Source of the DNA: Sphingopyxis panaciterrulae
GTDB lineage: Bacteria; Pseudomonadota; Alphaproteobacteria; Sphingomonadales; Sphingomonadaceae
Assembly (NCBI RefSeq): GCF_014199295.1
Contig: NZ_JACIJH010000002.1
Span: 453,001 to 517,000 of the forward strand
Direction of reading: 5' to 3'
Length of the DNA stretch: 64,000 nucleotides
How positions within the stretch are numbered: the first letter of the stretch is position 1; each line of letters opens with the position of its first letter. The translations under genes and the position numbers were made by a program. The notes beneath the pieces are model-generated. The model was not told the origin of the DNA. It worked only from the letters and a program-made list of their open reading frames with translations, and searched no databases. This document shows, piece after piece, positions 62,089 to 64,000 of this stretch.

Positions 62089-62590
62089 CGACCGTCACCG
62101 CGCGGCGGTTCTGCGCCCAGGCTTCCTCGTTCGATCCGAGCGCCGCCGGGCGTTCCTTGCCATAGCTGATGACGTTGATCCGCGACGGATCGATGCCCAG
62201 CGAGGCGAGATAATTCTTCGCCGCATTGGCGCGGCGCTCACCGAGCGCGATATTATAGTCGCGGGTGCCGCGTTCGTCGGCATGACCCTCCAGCGTCACG
62301 CGGACGGCGGGGTTGCGCTGGAGCCACTGCGCCTGGCTGCGTAGCGTAGCCTGATCCTCGGCATCGACATTATATTGGTCGAAATCGAAGAAGATGCGGT
62401 CCGACGACACATTGGCAACGAAGTCCTGCTGCGATCCCGGAATCACGGCGTTGCCGATACCGGTGTCGGTGGACCCGGTGTCGGTACCCTCGGGGGCGGG
62501 CGGCAGTTCCTCGGGCGCCTTCTTGGCGCAGGCGCCGACCGCCAGCATGGCGACGGCTGCAAGCATGGCGGTCGTTCTACGTATCGTCAT
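62075..62590 (-). CDS. pal: Peptidoglycan-associated lipoprotein Pal
   Basis: Outer-membrane lipoprotein of 171 residues. The signal peptide ends in lipobox VGAC with lipid Cys21, followed by a short linker and an OmpA-like peptidoglycan-binding domain ([79 protein letters not shown]). It works in the Tol-Pal envelope system with TolB, encoded about 107 nt upstream. Confidence 0.97.
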   Translation of the reverse strand: [171 protein letters not shown]

Positions 62591-62697
62591 GGCATGGGTC
62601 CTCTTCTGTTGTCGTCTTCAATGGGATGGAGCGGGGAATTAACCCACGTTAGAATAGTAATTGCAACCCCAGTCGCGGCTTTTGGTTCCGCTTGCCG

Positions 62698-64000
62698 CTA
62701 GGGCAGGATGGGGCCCCAGCTCGGGTCGGAGCCGTCGCGCGGGGTCGGCAGGCGGCGCAGGTTCACGCCGGTCAGGTCGACCTGCCAGATCGTCGACTTG
62801 CCGGTACGGCCCGGCGTGGTGCGGAAGAACTGGATCACGCGCCCGTTCGGCGACCAGGTCGGCGCTTCGTCCTGCCAACTGTTGGTCAGCATCCGCTCGC
62901 CTCCGCCCGACGGGGTCATCACCCCGATGCGGAATTCGCCGCCACCCATTTTGGTGAAGGCGATCAGGTCGCCGCGCGGCGACCATTCGGGGGTCGCATA
63001 GCGCCCGCCGCCGAAGCTGATCCGCCGCTGCTGCGATCCGTCGATGTTCATCGTATAGATTTGCTGGCCGCCCGAGCGGTCGCTTTCGAACACGATCTTC
63101 TTGCCGTCGGGCGAGAAGCTGCCGCCGACGTCGATCCCAGGCGCGTTGGTCAGGCGCACCGGCGTGCCGCCGTCGGCCGAGATGCGATAGATGTCGGTAT
63201 TGCCGCCGACCGCCATCGAATAGAGGATCTGCCGCCCGTCGGGCGACCAGCGCGGCGCGAAGGTCGCGTTGCCGCTTTCGGTCACCAGCTTCTGCGTCCC
63301 CGCCGCCACGTCATAGATGAACACGCGGACGCGGTTGTTCAGATAGCTGACATAGACGATCTTCTTGTAGTCGGGTGAAAAGCGCGGGCTGATCGCCAGC
63401 GCTTGGCCGTTGGTGATGAATTTGTGGTTGCCGCCGTCCGAATCCATGATCGCGAGCTGCTTGACGCGGTTCCCCTTCGGCCCGCTCTCGGCGATATAGG
63501 CGATGCGGCTGTCGAAGAAGGGCGCCTCGCCCGACAGGCGCGAATAGATGGCGTCGGCGCATTTGTGCGCGGCGCGGCGCCAGTCGCCGGGCTGGATCTC
63601 GAATCCCTGGCGCACCAGTTCGCTGCCGAGCGCGGTGTCATAGAGATAGCAGCCGACGATGAAGCCGCCGGTGCCGGTCGCGCGGACGAAACCGTGGACG
63701 ACATTCTCCGCATTGCGCGCCTTCCAGTCGGCGAAGCGCGGTGCGGTGACCTCGGCCATGGTGATCGCCCGCACGCTGCCCGGCCCGAGCGGCGCGTAGA
63801 GGCCGCTGCGCTCGAGGTCGGCGGCGATGACCTCGCCGATCTGCCGACCCAGAGTGTCGGTGCGCAGGCCAGCGACGGTGGTGACCGACGGGGTCGCGAA
63901 GGCGGGAACCGCGATGACGGTGCGCTCCTGCGATAGCTGCCCCTCGATCGTCTCGCGGGGCTCGGTCGGAACGACGGTGGGCGGGGTCGGCGCCGCTTCC
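62698..64000 (-). CDS. tolB: Tol-Pal periplasmic protein TolB (N-terminus beyond right edge)
   Basis: 434 residues are visible and open to the window edge; only the signal peptide region is missing. The N-terminal domain (TVIAVPAFATPSVTTVAGLRT, GEVIAADLERSGLYAPL) is followed by the six-bladed propeller with repeated blocks: SPRFSPDYKKIVYVSY, APRWSPDGRQILYSM, GGSFSPDGKKIVFESDRSGGQQIYTMNIDG, TPEWSPRGDLIAFTKM and APTWSPNGRVIQFFR. An internal GTG at 63774 is not the real start, since the family N-terminal domain continues upstream of it. It is encoded just upstream of pal. Confidence 0.97.
   Translation of the reverse strand, partial: EAAPTPPTVVPTEPRETIEGQLSQERTVIAVPAFATPSVTTVAGLRTDTLGRQIGEVIAADLERSGLYAPLGPGSVRAITMAEVTAPRFADWKARNAENVVHGFVRATGTGGFIVGCYLYDTALGSELVRQGFEIQPGDWRRAAHKCADAIYSRLSGEAPFFDSRIAYIAESGPKGNRVKQLAIMDSDGGNHKFITNGQALAISPRFSPDYKKIVYVSYLNNRVRVFIYDVAAGTQKLVTESGNATFAPRWSPDGRQILYSMAVGGNTDIYRISADGGTPVRLTNAPGIDVGGSFSPDGKKIVFESDRSGGQQIYTMNIDGSQQRRISFGGGRYATPEWSPRGDLIAFTKMGGGEFRIGVMTPSGGGERMLTNSWQDEAPTWSPNGRVIQFFRTTPGRTGKSTIWQVDLTGVNLRRLPTPRDGSDPSWGPILP

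Overview
The window is a GC-rich alphaproteobacterial chromosome segment, most likely from a sphingomonad (Sphingopyxis/Sphingomonas/Novosphingobium group). The signs are very high GC3, four TonB-dependent receptors in 50 kb, FecR/ECF signalling, short sphingomonad-type dyad repeats (cores such as CCTTCGACAAGCTCAGGG and GTCACCCCGG), and tolB-pal beside a complete type II secretion operon. I saw no transposase, integrase, phage gene or CRISPR array.

1-32 kb is a catabolic and uptake island. From left to right it has: an aconitase-family enzyme (cut by the left edge) with a secreted tannase-like esterase; a C45 Ntn-hydrolase followed by a four-gene peptide-type ABC importer; a siderophore-type TonB receptor; a double-HTH GntR regulator; a proline module (P5C reductase, OCD-family imine reductase, trans-3-hydroxyproline dehydratase); a serine hydrolase; a PepSY membrane protein with an isocitrate/homoisocitrate-like dehydrogenase, a semialdehyde dehydrogenase, a cupin and a small monooxygenase; an Lrp regulator and ornithine cyclodeaminase; a methyltransferase with a CitMHS transporter; two paralogous secreted alpha/beta-hydrolases of a family I do not recognise; a small secreted protein; a response regulator; and a second TonB receptor. 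Nearly every promoter gap of this island carries an AT-rich dyad, TTGYA-N16-TRCAA, with constant spacing at most sites. This suggests one dedicated regulon. The enzyme set suggests uptake and dismantling of an amide- or ester-linked compound that yields hydroxyproline/ornithine and citrate-like acids.

32-34.6 kb is a two-component operon (PepSY protein, response regulator, histidine kinase). Its regulator is a paralogue of the orphan regulator at 27.4 kb, and the two targets share an 11-bp direct repeat. 34.8-39.8 kb is a Fec-type unit: ECF sigma factor, FecR anti-sigma factor and an STN-domain TonB receptor closed by a strong terminator. 40.1-44.6 kb is a PaaX-type regulator divergent from a class III CoA-transferase, crotonase and AidB-like acyl-CoA dehydrogenase operon. 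A tRNA-Leu(GAG) follows.

45.3-62.1 kb encodes a lipoprotein with a Pro-Thr linker, a TonB receptor, and the full type II secretion operon gspCDEFGHIJKLMN plus prepilin peptidase. Pho-box-like direct repeats lie before the lipoprotein gene and before gspC, so phosphate-starvation control is likely. A minus-strand pal-tolB pair (tolB cut by the right edge) converges on the secretion operon, and its apparent terminator lies inside the prepilin peptidase coding sequence.

All product names come from reading motifs and gene order by eye. No database search was possible.
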